DNA of 64,000 nucleotides from Hahellaceae bacterium. Lineage in GTDB: Bacteria > Pseudomonadota > Gammaproteobacteria > Pseudomonadales > Oleiphilaceae. The notes under the pieces were generated by a model. It had not been told where the DNA came from. It saw only the letters and a list, made by a program, of their open reading frames with translations, and did not search any database. The translations under genes were made by a program, and so were the position numbers. The stretch is taken from positions 84,776-148,775 of the forward strand of contig JACKOB010000008.1 in NCBI GenBank assembly GCA_024234575.1, given 5' to 3'. Below, piece after piece: positions 20,236 through 29,012 of this stretch. The first letter of the stretch is position 1; the number at the start of each line of letters is the position of its first letter.

Positions 20236-20270
20236 CTTGGCATCCTTTTGTGACGGTTTTCTTGCTTGCG

Positions 20271-21404
20271 TTATTTACCTGCATGCTGCTGTGCAATGCG
20301 GTGTTTTCTGTGATTACCTTGTAGATAGGGTTTACAAAACGGGTTGTGGATGTAGCTCTCAAAACAGACATCTTCCTGACGCACGAACCCTTTGCCGGGT
20401 AGTTGCCCCTGAAAATGCATGTCTAGCACTGCACAGATAGAGCTGGCGGTGGTGATCTGAATGGCGCTCCAATCGCTGTTGTCATAGCTGCCGTGGTAGA
20501 CACGGTAATATTCGCTTAGCTGAATCAGCTTATTTTGTTGCATACCGGTCGCGGTAACAAAAACGATCACCACATCCTGATGGGTGACGGCGATGGATGT
20601 CTCAAAAATTTGTTTTAACAGGGCGCGACGATCTTTTGACTCACCCAGGCGCAGCCCGTGAATGAGAAAGTCCATCAAGTAACGGTGGCCGGGGTAGCGG
20701 ATGGTTTTATACGTCAGGTCTTCAACTTGCCCGGCAAGTGTTTCGCACAGGGTGCCAAGGCCACCTGAGGTGTTGAAGGCTTCAAAATCGACACCGTCCA
20801 GCGAAAAGGTCTCGTGGCCTTCTAGTGGGCGCAACTCGGCGTATTTGCCACCTTTTACTGCCTCGCAGGGATTGCAGTACTCGTTAATGAGCCCTTCGGT
20901 AGACCAGGTAAGATTGTACATCAGCTGATTGCTGGGAAATTCTGGCAGGGCACCCACACGCAGTTTTAGTGTGTGCACAGAGTCAAAGCGTTTCGAAATA
21001 TCGCTGGCTAAAATCCCCACAAACCCGGGCGCGAGACCGCATTGCGGCATAAAAATTTGCCCTTTTTTGGCCTTTTTCGCCAGCACGCGGATCGCTTTGG
21101 TTGTCGCCACATCCTCAGTGAGGTCAAAGTAACTGACGCCAGCGACGAGCGCGGCTTCGGCGATGATCGGGTTTTCATTAAACGAGGTGGCAGACAAAAC
21201 GGCGTCTTTGCCGACAAGTGCTTGTTTCAGCTTTTTAGCCTGATGCACATCGAGGTGGAGTTTTTTTATTTGCTTGTTACAGTTTTCGTTTAATGCTGCT
21301 TTGACTGCATCAGCGATTGTGACCTGATATTGGCCTGACTGACTAAGCAATTGGGCGATGCACTGACCAATCCTGCCGGCTCCGATGACGAGTACGTTTT
21401 TCAT
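20271..21404 (-). CDS. Saccharopine dehydrogenase family protein
   Basis: 377 residues from the ATG that has GGAG six bases upstream; the open frame runs 64 codons further into the DUF1338 gene but without family similarity. N-terminal Rossmann fold MKNVLVIGAGRIGQ (NAD(P) binding). The LRVGALPEFPSNQLMYNLTWSTEG segment region (about 160-185) and KTIRYPGH near residue 238 are typical of Lys9-type saccharopine dehydrogenase (glutamate-forming), which splits saccharopine to aminoadipate semialdehyde and glutamate. A lysine-ketoglutarate reductase is not in the window. Confidence 0.85.
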   Translation of the reverse strand: MKNVLVIGAGRIGQCIAQLLSQSGQYQVTIADAVKAALNENCNKQIKKLHLDVHQAKKLKQALVGKDAVLSATSFNENPIIAEAALVAGVSYFDLTEDVATTKAIRVLAKKAKKGQIFMPQCGLAPGFVGILASDISKRFDSVHTLKLRVGALPEFPSNQLMYNLTWSTEGLINEYCNPCEAVKGGKYAELRPLEGHETFSLDGVDFEAFNTSGGLGTLCETLAGQVEDLTYKTIRYPGHRYLMDFLIHGLRLGESKDRRALLKQIFETSIAVTHQDVVIVFVTATGMQQNKLIQLSEYYRVYHGSYDNSDWSAIQITTASSICAVLDMHFQGQLPGKGFVRQEDVCFESYIHNPFCKPYLQGNHRKHRIAQQHAGK

Positions 21405-21438
21405 AATGTCTCCGCACTGCTGTGAAAAAATACACCCA

Positions 21439-22248
21439 CTAACGCTTTTGGTTTCTATCTGTTGACTCAAAAATCTTATTAGCACTTGCTGGCACAAACC
21501 CTCGAAACAGGTTGCCTTGATTATCTGGCAGCCGTTCGGCAAATTCGTAATAGCATCCGGGAATAGGGTGTGAAGCGTCGGCGAAGTCGACCACAATTTC
21601 TGGCGCCAATGTAGATGCCTGCATCAGCAAATCCGCTTTGGTGCCTTTAATCTCTCCGCCAGCGACGTTCAGTGCAAAATTGTTGTCATGTAGCAATTTT
21701 ACGATTTCAGTAATGTTGGCCAGCTTCGGCAAGGCATTAATTGAGACGGTGAAATGGTTGGCGTGTAATCCGTGGGCGGATAGCCACGCGGCGTACTCGC
21801 TGGATGATTCGAGCAGCAAGTAGTCTTGCCAGCTTATTTTTGGCCAGTGTGTACTGCTCCAGAAAATATCTGGATGCTGCGCGGTATCGTCAGGAATTTG
21901 CTGAAGAATACGGCCGATGATGTCCTGGCAGTCGTCATGTAGATCCCACCAGTTTAACTCGCTTAGAAAAACAAGGGGTTGTTCAGGATCTGTGTGGGCG
22001 TAGCTTTTGGCAAACAGCTTTTTCTCAGCGAAATGGTATTCGTCATAGGGTTGGTAACCAACCATTGCGAGTAACGGCTGCAGCTTTTCGATACTGATGG
22101 GGGAGCGAGCAAACGTTCTAAATGCCACATGGTCATTTTGTATTGGGCATGCGTAAGTAGTGCTGAACAGGTGTTGAATAGCCTCGGCCTGGGGGGCCAG
22201 TTTTACGTAGTCATCCCAGAGGTTTTTGAAAAATACGGTGGCTTGCAT
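21439..22248 (-). CDS. DUF1338 protein, 2-oxoadipate dioxygenase/decarboxylase-like
   Basis: 269 residues. DUF1338 includes HglS, a non-heme Fe(II) enzyme converting 2-oxoadipate to D-2-hydroxyglutarate in lysine breakdown. The likely metal triad is visible: His40 in HVAFRTF, His165 in ANHFTVS, Glu235 in YYEFAER, with the GGEIKGTKADLLMQAST substrate-side block between. It is shorter than the ~460-residue Pseudomonas HglS, so it belongs to the compact branch. AAGGAG precedes the ATG. First gene of the minus-strand cassette, 34 bp before the saccharopine dehydrogenase-like gene. Confidence 0.85.
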   Translation of the reverse strand: MQATVFFKNLWDDYVKLAPQAEAIQHLFSTTYACPIQNDHVAFRTFARSPISIEKLQPLLAMVGYQPYDEYHFAEKKLFAKSYAHTDPEQPLVFLSELNWWDLHDDCQDIIGRILQQIPDDTAQHPDIFWSSTHWPKISWQDYLLLESSSEYAAWLSAHGLHANHFTVSINALPKLANITEIVKLLHDNNFALNVAGGEIKGTKADLLMQASTLAPEIVVDFADASHPIPGCYYEFAERLPDNQGNLFRGFVPASANKIFESTDRNQKR

Positions 22249-22601
22249 TGTTTCTCCTTAGGCGTAGTGCGCCTATGTCCAAATGCAGTCAGATGTTCTT
22301 TTCTGATTGTATATTGATCAATTATGGTTGCAGTTGGTGATATTTTCCACTAACGCAATGTCCCTTCTTATTACCATAAATTATCGACAGAAGGTCCGGT
22401 TTACTGTGACGGAAAAATGTCGGTATGTATTTTCTAACGGCAAGAATAATTTGTAACTAATTGAAATAAAAATAAATAATGATTGTGGCAAGACAAATGC
22501 ATTATGTTGGTAAAGGCAATGTAACCTGTCAATTTAATGTTCTCTTTGCATCTTTGTGATGATGTTGAAAGGGAAATAAGTTAGCTGGACCGGAGATTAG
22601 T
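22249..22601. other. Divergent region between lysine cassette and fleSR
   Basis: 353 bp that must hold the promoter of the minus-strand cassette and that of fleS. The fleS side has a sigma-54 element (22486-22501). No sigma-54 or sigma-28 element was seen facing the cassette, which suggests it is not part of the flagellar regulon. Confidence 0.6.
22486..22501 (+). promoter_or_regulatory. Sigma-54 promoter for fleSR
   Basis: TGGCAAGACAAATGCA: GG and GC at the required 12-bp phasing and good agreement with TGGCAC-N5-TTGCA. It lies 100 bp before fleS. FleQ/RpoN control of fleSR is known in Pseudomonas. Confidence 0.75.
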
Positions 22602-23798
22602 ATGAGTGTCACTGAAATATCGATAGAAAAGTCAGCGAGCAACGATTTGTTATCGATGTTAGCGAATAATAAAGGCGATACCGTTGTTCGGCCCTTTATT
22701 TCACTTTCTACAAAAAATTTCAGGACCCCTCAGCCTGTCACCGACAGTTTAGTTGAGTTGAGTGATGCTTCCCGCTCTATTGCTACCAAATTAGCAGATG
22801 ACCACAGTGCGGCGCAGGATAAAGAAAAACTGGCGGACAGATTAAAAACGCTATTGCATCTGCTGCCTGCCGGGGTGGTAGTGATTGATGGTCAGGGTAA
22901 GGTGCAGCAATGCAATGCAGCGGCGACTGACCTCTTAGGTGAGCCGTTAGAAGGTGAGCAATGGTTTAATATTATCAAGCGTTGTTTTTCGCCTCGCCAT
23001 GACGATGGCCATGAAGTTTCCTTAAAGGATGGACGCCGAGTCAGTATTGCTATTCGCTCTTTAGATAACGAGCCAGGTCAGCTGATTTTGCTTACTGATC
23101 TTACCGAGACCCGTGAGCTTCAGTCTAAGTTGAGCCGACACGAGCGCTTGTCATCGATGGGCAGAATGGTTGCGTCGCTGGCGCACCAGGTGCGAACGCC
23201 ATTGTCGGCAGCGATGTTGTACGCAGGTCACCTTTGTGAGGATGATCTCGAAGATGAACTGCGTAAAAAATGTGCGACCAAGTTGATGTCACGGCTTGTA
23301 CACCTGGAACAACAGGTGCGCGATATGCTGATTTTTGTAAAAGGTGATACCCCGCTGGCAGAACGAATATGCGTGGGCGAGCTAATACACGACTTACGAT
23401 TAGCCGCGGATGCAGCTGTAGTGGCGAATCACGTCAAGGTGAGTTGGTGCTCTGATGCTGATGCGATAGAGATCCTATGTAACCGGGAGGCATTAGTCGG
23501 CGCTTTGATGAATTTGATTAACAACAGTATTGAAGCCGCGAAAGCGCCACTGGCATTGACGGTTAGTGCGTCAGTGGTTGATGGTGCCACGGTTAGACTT
23601 GTAGTCGAAGATAATGGCCCAGGTTTTAGTCTTAATGAGAGACATCGTGTAACCGAGGCGTTTTACACCACTAAGGCGCACGGCACGGGATTAGGGTTGG
23701 CGGTGGTGCAGGCGGTTGCGAAGGCGCATCGTGGGCGCTTTGATATTGTGCCGGTTGCCCATGGCACCCGTGCAACACTCGACCTGCCAATAGTTTGA
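22602..23798 (+). CDS. fleS: Flagellar sensor histidine kinase FleS
   Basis: 398 residues, no membrane helices, so cytosolic. PAS domain (about 78-175), HisKA with phospho-acceptor His195 in LAHQVRTPLS, and HATPase_c with NLINNSIEA, DNGPGF and GTGLGLAVV. Phosphorylates FleR to activate the middle (class III) flagellar genes. Followed by fleR after an 80-bp gap. Unusually it is separated from fleQ by three metabolic genes on the other strand. Confidence 0.93.
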   Translation: MSVTEISIEKSASNDLLSMLANNKGDTVVRPFISLSTKNFRTPQPVTDSLVELSDASRSIATKLADDHSAAQDKEKLADRLKTLLHLLPAGVVVIDGQGKVQQCNAAATDLLGEPLEGEQWFNIIKRCFSPRHDDGHEVSLKDGRRVSIAIRSLDNEPGQLILLTDLTETRELQSKLSRHERLSSMGRMVASLAHQVRTPLSAAMLYAGHLCEDDLEDELRKKCATKLMSRLVHLEQQVRDMLIFVKGDTPLAERICVGELIHDLRLAADAAVVANHVKVSWCSDADAIEILCNREALVGALMNLINNSIEAAKAPLALTVSASVVDGATVRLVVEDNGPGFSLNERHRVTEAFYTTKAHGTGLGLAVVQAVAKAHRGRFDIVPVAHGTRATLDLPIV

Positions 23799-23878
23799 AC
23801 GACATGATTGATGGCACGACACGATAAGGGTGTGTGCGCTAACTTCTGAATAGTATGAAATGTAAGGGGAGAGCCCGC

Positions 23879-25384
23879 ATGAGAAAAGCGACGATACTTA
23901 TTGTTGAAGATGACCGTGATTTACGCGAAGCACTGGTGACAACCGTAGAGATGTCAGGTTTGCAGTGCCTAAGCGCCGATTGCGCAGAGGCGGCGATTCC
24001 AATGTTGGAGAGGCATTCGCCTGACCTGGTAGTCAGTGACGTCAATATGCCTGGCATGGATGGACACGGTTTGCTGGCGCATATTCTGGCTAATTACCCC
24101 GGCATCCCTGTTATTTTGATGACTGCATACGGCCAGATAGATCAGGCGGTAGCGGCGATTCAGGCTGGAGCGGTAGATTATCTGGTGAAGCCTTTTGATC
24201 CGAAGACGCTGATTCAAACGATCCGCAAAGTGGTGGTCGGTGAGGTGGAAAAATCTGACAGCCATCCGGTGGCCGAAGATGCTTTTAGTAAGCGCCTGTT
24301 TCAGATGGCGAAGCGAGTAGCTGTGGCTGACTCAACCGTGCTGATTTCTGGTGAGAGTGGCACAGGTAAAGAGGTGCTGGCGAGATTTATTCATGCCAGT
24401 TCTAATCGGGCGGCAGAGCCTTTTGTTGCCATCAATTGTGCAGCGATTCCGGAAAACATGCTGGAAGCCATATTGTTTGGCCATGAAAAAGGTTCTTTTA
24501 CAGGAGCTTATGCGAGTGCCCCTGGGAAGTTTGAGCAAGCAAATGGTGGCACGATACTGCTGGATGAAATATCTGAAATGGATCTGGGGTTGCAATCGAA
24601 GTTGCTGCGGGTACTGCAAGAGCGAGAAGTGGAGCGAGTTGGCGGAAGAAAAACGATTTCGTTGGATGTGCGCGTGCTAGCGACCACCAACCGTGATTTG
24701 CGCGAGTATGTTAAAGAAGGAAAGTTTCGAGAGGATTTATACTACCGGCTAAGTGTTTTCCCTATTCAGTGGAAGCCTCTGCGGGAACGGCCTGATGATA
24801 TTGTCCCGCTGGCGCAAAGACTGTTGGCACAACACTGCAAGAAGATGAAAATTCATCCTGTAGGGCTGTCTCTTTCTGCCGAGAAAGCGTTAATGAGCTA
24901 TTCCTGGCCAGGCAATGTGCGAGAGTTGGACAATGCAATACAGCGAGCGCTGATTTTGCAGCAGGGTGGTGTGATTCATGCTGAAGAGTTGTGTTTGGAC
25001 AGCACCGGGCATGGCTGGATGGCGGTGGCAGAGAGTCATGCGGGGGTAGAGTCTGTCAGTTGTGTGGGGCGAACGGGATTTGCTGTCACCGAGCGTCAGC
25101 TATGTTCGAGTGACAATGCTAGCGTCAGAATGTCGGCAGAGAATGACGTTGCTGATCAGTCAGGGCGCTCCGCTGATATTTTAAATCGTAGCGATATTGA
25201 TCTGGGTGGTCTGGGAGCTGATCTGAAAAAACGTGAGTTTCAGATTATTGTCGACACCATAAAGAACTGTGGCAAACGTAAGTTGGCGGCTGAAAAGCTA
25301 GGCATCAGCCCCCGTACTTTGCGCTACAAAATTGCGCAAATGCGAGATTTTGGCATAGATGTCGAGGCCGAGCTGGCTGTTTGA
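23879..25384 (+). CDS. fleR: Flagellar two-component sigma-54 activator FleR
   Basis: 501 residues from the ATG that follows AGGGGAG by eight bases; an ATG eight codons upstream lacks a site. Receiver domain with phospho-acceptor Asp54 (VVSDVNMPGMDG), AAA+ domain with GESGTGKE and a GSFTGA loop (Ser instead of the more usual Ala), LLDEISEM Walker B, then a long linker and a Fis-type HTH (AEKLGISPRTLRYKI). Cognate regulator of FleS. A strong terminator follows. Confidence 0.93.
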   Translation: MRKATILIVEDDRDLREALVTTVEMSGLQCLSADCAEAAIPMLERHSPDLVVSDVNMPGMDGHGLLAHILANYPGIPVILMTAYGQIDQAVAAIQAGAVDYLVKPFDPKTLIQTIRKVVVGEVEKSDSHPVAEDAFSKRLFQMAKRVAVADSTVLISGESGTGKEVLARFIHASSNRAAEPFVAINCAAIPENMLEAILFGHEKGSFTGAYASAPGKFEQANGGTILLDEISEMDLGLQSKLLRVLQEREVERVGGRKTISLDVRVLATTNRDLREYVKEGKFREDLYYRLSVFPIQWKPLRERPDDIVPLAQRLLAQHCKKMKIHPVGLSLSAEKALMSYSWPGNVRELDNAIQRALILQQGGVIHAEELCLDSTGHGWMAVAESHAGVESVSCVGRTGFAVTERQLCSSDNASVRMSAENDVADQSGRSADILNRSDIDLGGLGADLKKREFQIIVDTIKNCGKRKLAAEKLGISPRTLRYKIAQMRDFGIDVEAELAV

Positions 25385-25444
25385 GGTTAATCAAATAGTT
25401 CCCAAGGTAAAGAAAACCCTTTTTGTGAGTTAGACCAGTCTATT

Positions 25445-25471
25445 GCGCGCCGATTGAGGCGCGCTTTTTTT
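25445..25471 (+). terminator. Intrinsic terminator of fleSR
   Basis: Stem GCGCGCC / GGCGCGC with a 6-nt loop followed by seven T. About 60 bp after the fleR stop, so fliE onward is transcribed from its own promoter. Confidence 0.92.
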
Positions 25472-25544
25472 CGCGTTCTGATTGTCGCCCTTCGTCTTTC
25501 CTTCTATCGCTTTTAGATAGTATTTGTCTAGTGTCCATAAAACT

Positions 25545-25560
25545 TGGCCTCATTTATGCA
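25545..25560 (+). promoter_or_regulatory. Sigma-54 promoter for fliEFGHIJ
   Basis: TGGCCTCATTTATGCA, key GG/GC pairs at correct spacing, in the 346-bp fleR-fliE intergenic region and 170 bp before fliE. A FleQ-box-like GACAAAAAAATGAC (10 of 13) lies downstream at 25597-25610, the downstream placement reported for FleQ at the P. aeruginosa fliE promoter. Confidence 0.72.
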
Positions 25561-25730
25561 TAATCCATGTATAGGTGCTGTGTAGGCTAGGTAAGCGACA
25601 AAAAAATGACTTTCCCATGCTTTCATTTTCCTCTGCAGCCAGAAATATTTTTGATACTCCAATCTTTTGACGCCCCGTTGCAAAATCGTGTGGCTCAAGA
25701 ATTGGAAATGATAGAGCAGGAGAGATCAGC

Positions 25731-26087
25731 GTGATAGAGCGAACAGATATCAGTCAGGTGTTAGCAGAGATGCGCACGCTTCGCGCTCAAATTCAAAAGC
25801 CCTCTGCCTTGCCGCAGGAAGTTAATCCACAGGCATTAAAAGGGGTAACGGGCACTGAAAAGACCGGTGGTTTTGGCGAAATGCTAACCTCGGCCATCGG
25901 CAAGGTTAATGAGACGCAACAAGCTGCCAGCAAGCTGGCAACCGCTTACGAGCAGGGTGACCCAACGGTAGATATTACCCGGGTAATGATTGCTGCACAG
26001 AAATCATCCGTATCTTTTCAGGCCCTGACTCAGGTAAGAAACAAAGTCGTTCAGGCGTACGAAGAAGTAATGAAAATGTCGATTTAA
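25731..26087 (+). CDS. fliE: Flagellar hook-basal body protein FliE
   Basis: 118 residues. FliE links the MS ring to the rod and is the first substrate of the flagellar export gate. GTG start with GGAGA upstream. The C-terminal half ([30 protein letters not shown] ... [32 protein letters not shown] region) is the typical FliE block. Opens the fliEFGHIJ operon behind a sigma-54 promoter. Confidence 0.95.
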   Translation: MIERTDISQVLAEMRTLRAQIQKPSALPQEVNPQALKGVTGTEKTGGFGEMLTSAIGKVNETQQAASKLATAYEQGDPTVDITRVMIAAQKSSVSFQALTQVRNKVVQAYEEVMKMSI

Positions 26088-26165
26088 GCGGCAAAAAATT
26101 AAGAGTATCTGCGCCATTGCCTCTTGCATTGGTAACGTAATTACATACAACAGGTTGGAAATATC

Positions 26166-27854
26166 ATGGCTAGTTTACCCGCTGAATTAGACTCAGGTGC
26201 CGCACAGGCCGCTGATCCGCAAAGCGATATGCTGCTGGGGTTTAATCGCCTGAACCTGTTGCGTCAGGTCGGCTTGATGGTGGGGTTAGCCGCCAGCGTT
26301 GCCTTGGGCCTGGCAGTTGTGCTTTGGGCACGCGATCCCAGTTTTCAGCCTCTGTTAAGTAACATGCAAAATTATGACCCAACGGAAGTCTCCACCGTTT
26401 TAAATGAAATGGGTATTGAATACCGGATCGATCCGAAAAGTGGTGTGCTGCTGGTAGAGTCCGAGCAGGTTTACAACGCAAGATTGAAGCTTGCGGCCGC
26501 AGGTATCAAAGATCAGCAAACTTCAGGGTTTGAAATTCTGGACAAAGAACAGGGGCTGGGCACCAGCCAGTTTATGGAGACTGCCCGTTATCGTCGTGGT
26601 TTAGAAGGTGAGTTGTCTCGCACTATTGCAAGTTTGCGCAGTGTTCGCAGTGCGCGAGTGCATCTGGCAATTCCCAAGAGTTCGGTGTTCGTGCGCGATA
26701 CCCGTAAGCCATCTGGTTCGGTATTTCTCGAGCTGTTTGGCGGGCGTGATATTTCCCGTGAACAGGTGGAATCGATTGTTAACCTGGTAGCCGCCAGTGT
26801 GCCAGAAATGGATAGTAAAGATGTCACCGTGGTCGACCAGCGTGGTAATTTGCTGTCGAAAACAGATGTTGACCCGGAAGCCCAGGCAAACAACAAAGAT
26901 TTCGAATATACCCGCAAGCTTGAAGCGGTGTTGAATTCTCGGGTAGGCAGTATTCTTGATCCGATAATTGGGCGCGAGCGTTTTCGCTCAGAAGTATCAG
27001 CAGATATTGATTTCACCTCTGTAGAATCCGCAGAAGAAGTATTTAACCCTGATCTGCAAGCCTTGCGCAGTGAATATGTCGTTGATGAGCAACGTGTTAG
27101 TGGTGCTGATGGCGGCGTGCCAGGTGCGCTTTCCAATCAGCCTCCAGGCGGGGCTGCTGTACCAGAGAATGGCCGCGCGCAAACCGGTGGTGGCAATGGT
27201 GGTCTGGCGGATGTGCGCAAGCAGGCAACCCGTAATTACGAAGTGGATCGCTCAGTTAGTTATACCAAACATCAGAAAGGTCAGGTGCGTCGTTTGACAG
27301 TCGCCGTGGTTGTGGACGATATTAAGAAGGTGAATCCCGAGAACGGTGAAGTCAGTTTTATACCATGGCCGGAAGCCGAATTGGAAAGATTGACTATACT
27401 GGTTCGCAATGCAGTAGGTTACTCGGCTTCAAGAGGGGATAGTGTCAGTGTCATTAATACACCTTTTGCTCCTTTAGAAGTCATTCCCTACACCGAACCC
27501 CAGTTTTGGGAGCAGCCATGGTTTAGAGATTTGATCAAGCCAGTGCTGGCAGGGTTGATTGTTCTGATTCTGGTCATTGGCCTGTTGCGCCCAACCCTGA
27601 AGAGTCTGGCCAGCTCGGGCCAGAATGAAAAAGACCTGGCTTTGGTTGGGGATGAGGAAGGACTTTCGGCACTGGGTGCACTTGAAGGTGGCAGCGCACT
27701 GGATAAGGTAACGCTGAGTGCTACCGATGATTTCTTGTTGCCTGGTGCATCAGAAGGTTTTGATAAACAAATGAACGCCCTGAAAGGGCTGGTCGCTGAG
27801 GACCCTGCGCGGGTCGCTCAGGTTGTAAGGCAATGGGTAAACGCAGATGAGTGA
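26166..27854 (+). CDS. fliF: Flagellar MS-ring protein FliF
   Basis: 562 residues. Inner-membrane ring that houses the export gate and carries the C-ring. Two membrane helices near residues 38-58 and 457-477 flank the periplasmic ring-building domains (YscJ/FliF-type, about 60-235, and the FliF C domain). The C-terminal tail (RVAQVVRQWVNADE) is the FliG-binding segment. Overlaps fliG by 8 bp. Confidence 0.97.
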   Translation: MASLPAELDSGAAQAADPQSDMLLGFNRLNLLRQVGLMVGLAASVALGLAVVLWARDPSFQPLLSNMQNYDPTEVSTVLNEMGIEYRIDPKSGVLLVESEQVYNARLKLAAAGIKDQQTSGFEILDKEQGLGTSQFMETARYRRGLEGELSRTIASLRSVRSARVHLAIPKSSVFVRDTRKPSGSVFLELFGGRDISREQVESIVNLVAASVPEMDSKDVTVVDQRGNLLSKTDVDPEAQANNKDFEYTRKLEAVLNSRVGSILDPIIGRERFRSEVSADIDFTSVESAEEVFNPDLQALRSEYVVDEQRVSGADGGVPGALSNQPPGGAAVPENGRAQTGGGNGGLADVRKQATRNYEVDRSVSYTKHQKGQVRRLTVAVVVDDIKKVNPENGEVSFIPWPEAELERLTILVRNAVGYSASRGDSVSVINTPFAPLEVIPYTEPQFWEQPWFRDLIKPVLAGLIVLILVIGLLRPTLKSLASSGQNEKDLALVGDEEGLSALGALEGGSALDKVTLSATDDFLLPGASEGFDKQMNALKGLVAEDPARVAQVVRQWVNADE

Positions 27855-28887
27855 TCAGGCTCCCGCCAAGCCGGAAGATAAAGCCGCCCCCAAAAAAAAG
27901 CTGGGACGTGTAGAGTCTGCGGCAGTGTTATTAATGTCGCTGGGCGAAGCGGATGCAGCACAAATATTAAAGCATATGGGCCCAAAAGAGGTGCAGCGGG
28001 TTGGTACCGCCATGGCCCAGCTAAGAGATGTCACCCAGGATCAGGTTGAAGGTGTCACTGCTGAGTTTTTAGAAGCCGTGGGCGGGCAAACCGGTTTAGG
28101 TATCGGTGCGGATGAGTATATCCGGGCCATGTTGACCCAGGCGCTGGGAGATGAAAAAGCCTCCTCACTGATTGATCGAATACTGGTGGGTGGTAATACC
28201 ACTGGCCTTGATACCTTAAAGTGGATGGAGTCGCGCTCCATTGCCGATATTATCCGTTACGAGCACCCACAGATTCAGGCAATAGTGGTTTCCTACCTCG
28301 ATCCTGACCAGGCATCAGGTGTGTTGGGTAACCTTGATGAAAAAGTCCGGCTGGATGTGATAATGCGGGTGGCCGCGCTCGAAACCGTACAGCCGCAAGC
28401 ATTGCAGGAGTTGAACGATATCCTAGAGAAACAGTTCTCTGGCGGCTCCTCCACCAAGACCAGTAAAATTGGCGGGGTGAAGCGGGCGGCAGATATTATG
28501 AACTTTATGGACAGCAGTGTTGAAGCTGACCTGATGGAACAAATTAAAGAGATTGATGCGGATCTTGGTGGTGAAATCGAAGACCTTATGTTTGTCTTTG
28601 AAAACCTCAAAGATGTGGATGATCGAGGTATTCAGACGCTGCTGCGTGAAGTTTCTTCGGACGTACTCATTCTCGCCCTGAAGGGTGCGGATGATGAGAT
28701 GAAAGAAAAAATATTTGGCAATATGTCGAAACGTGCCGCAGAACTGCTACGGGATGACCTGGAAGCGAAAGGCCCGGTTAAACTTAGTGATGTGGAAACC
28801 GCACAGAAAGATATTCTTACTATCGCCCGTAAACTGGCAGACTCTGGCGAAATTTCACTCGGTGGTGCCGGCGAGGAGTTGATTTAG
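27847..28887 (+). CDS. fliG: Flagellar motor switch protein FliG
   Basis: 346 residues. C-ring subunit that binds FliF, FliM and the stator and generates torque. Three FliG domains are in order: N (about 20-125), middle with the EHPQ motif (near 138), and C-terminal with the charged torque helix (DDRGIQTLLREV..DVLILALKGADDEM). Full length. Unusually, a 114-bp gap separates it from fliH. Confidence 0.97.
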   Translation: MSDQAPAKPEDKAAPKKKLGRVESAAVLLMSLGEADAAQILKHMGPKEVQRVGTAMAQLRDVTQDQVEGVTAEFLEAVGGQTGLGIGADEYIRAMLTQALGDEKASSLIDRILVGGNTTGLDTLKWMESRSIADIIRYEHPQIQAIVVSYLDPDQASGVLGNLDEKVRLDVIMRVAALETVQPQALQELNDILEKQFSGGSSTKTSKIGGVKRAADIMNFMDSSVEADLMEQIKEIDADLGGEIEDLMFVFENLKDVDDRGIQTLLREVSSDVLILALKGADDEMKEKIFGNMSKRAAELLRDDLEAKGPVKLSDVETAQKDILTIARKLADSGEISLGGAGEELI

Positions 28888-29012
28888 TGGGGCAAGACTG
28901 GTCGAAATGCAACACCGACGTGAATGGTGGCCAGTTTGTTGGCGTCAATATTACCCCGGTGCCTGATGAGGTAGTGCTGCGTCTTTTGCTGGTTGAAAGT
29001 TATGGCTGGTAA
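28887..29012 (+). CDS. Possible 41-codon small ORF between fliG and fliH
   Basis: An open frame from a GTG that overlaps the fliG stop codon runs to a TAA just inside fliH. It would encode 41 residues with no recognised family. Its GTG directly at the fliG stop would permit translational coupling. It might equally be a non-coding spacer; codon use alone cannot settle this. Confidence 0.2.
   Translation: MGQDWSKCNTDVNGGQFVGVNITPVPDEVVLRLLLVESYGW

Noticed and set aside
20271..21596. Longer start for the saccharopine dehydrogenase-like gene
   Set aside because: The extra 64 codons overlap the DUF1338 gene and lack family similarity; the internal ATG has a good GGAG site and begins the Rossmann fold.
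23855..25384. GSFTGA in FleR as a defect in sigma-54 activation
   Set aside because: Ala-to-Ser at this loop position is tolerated in some activators, and all other motifs are intact, so it is not evidence of loss of function.
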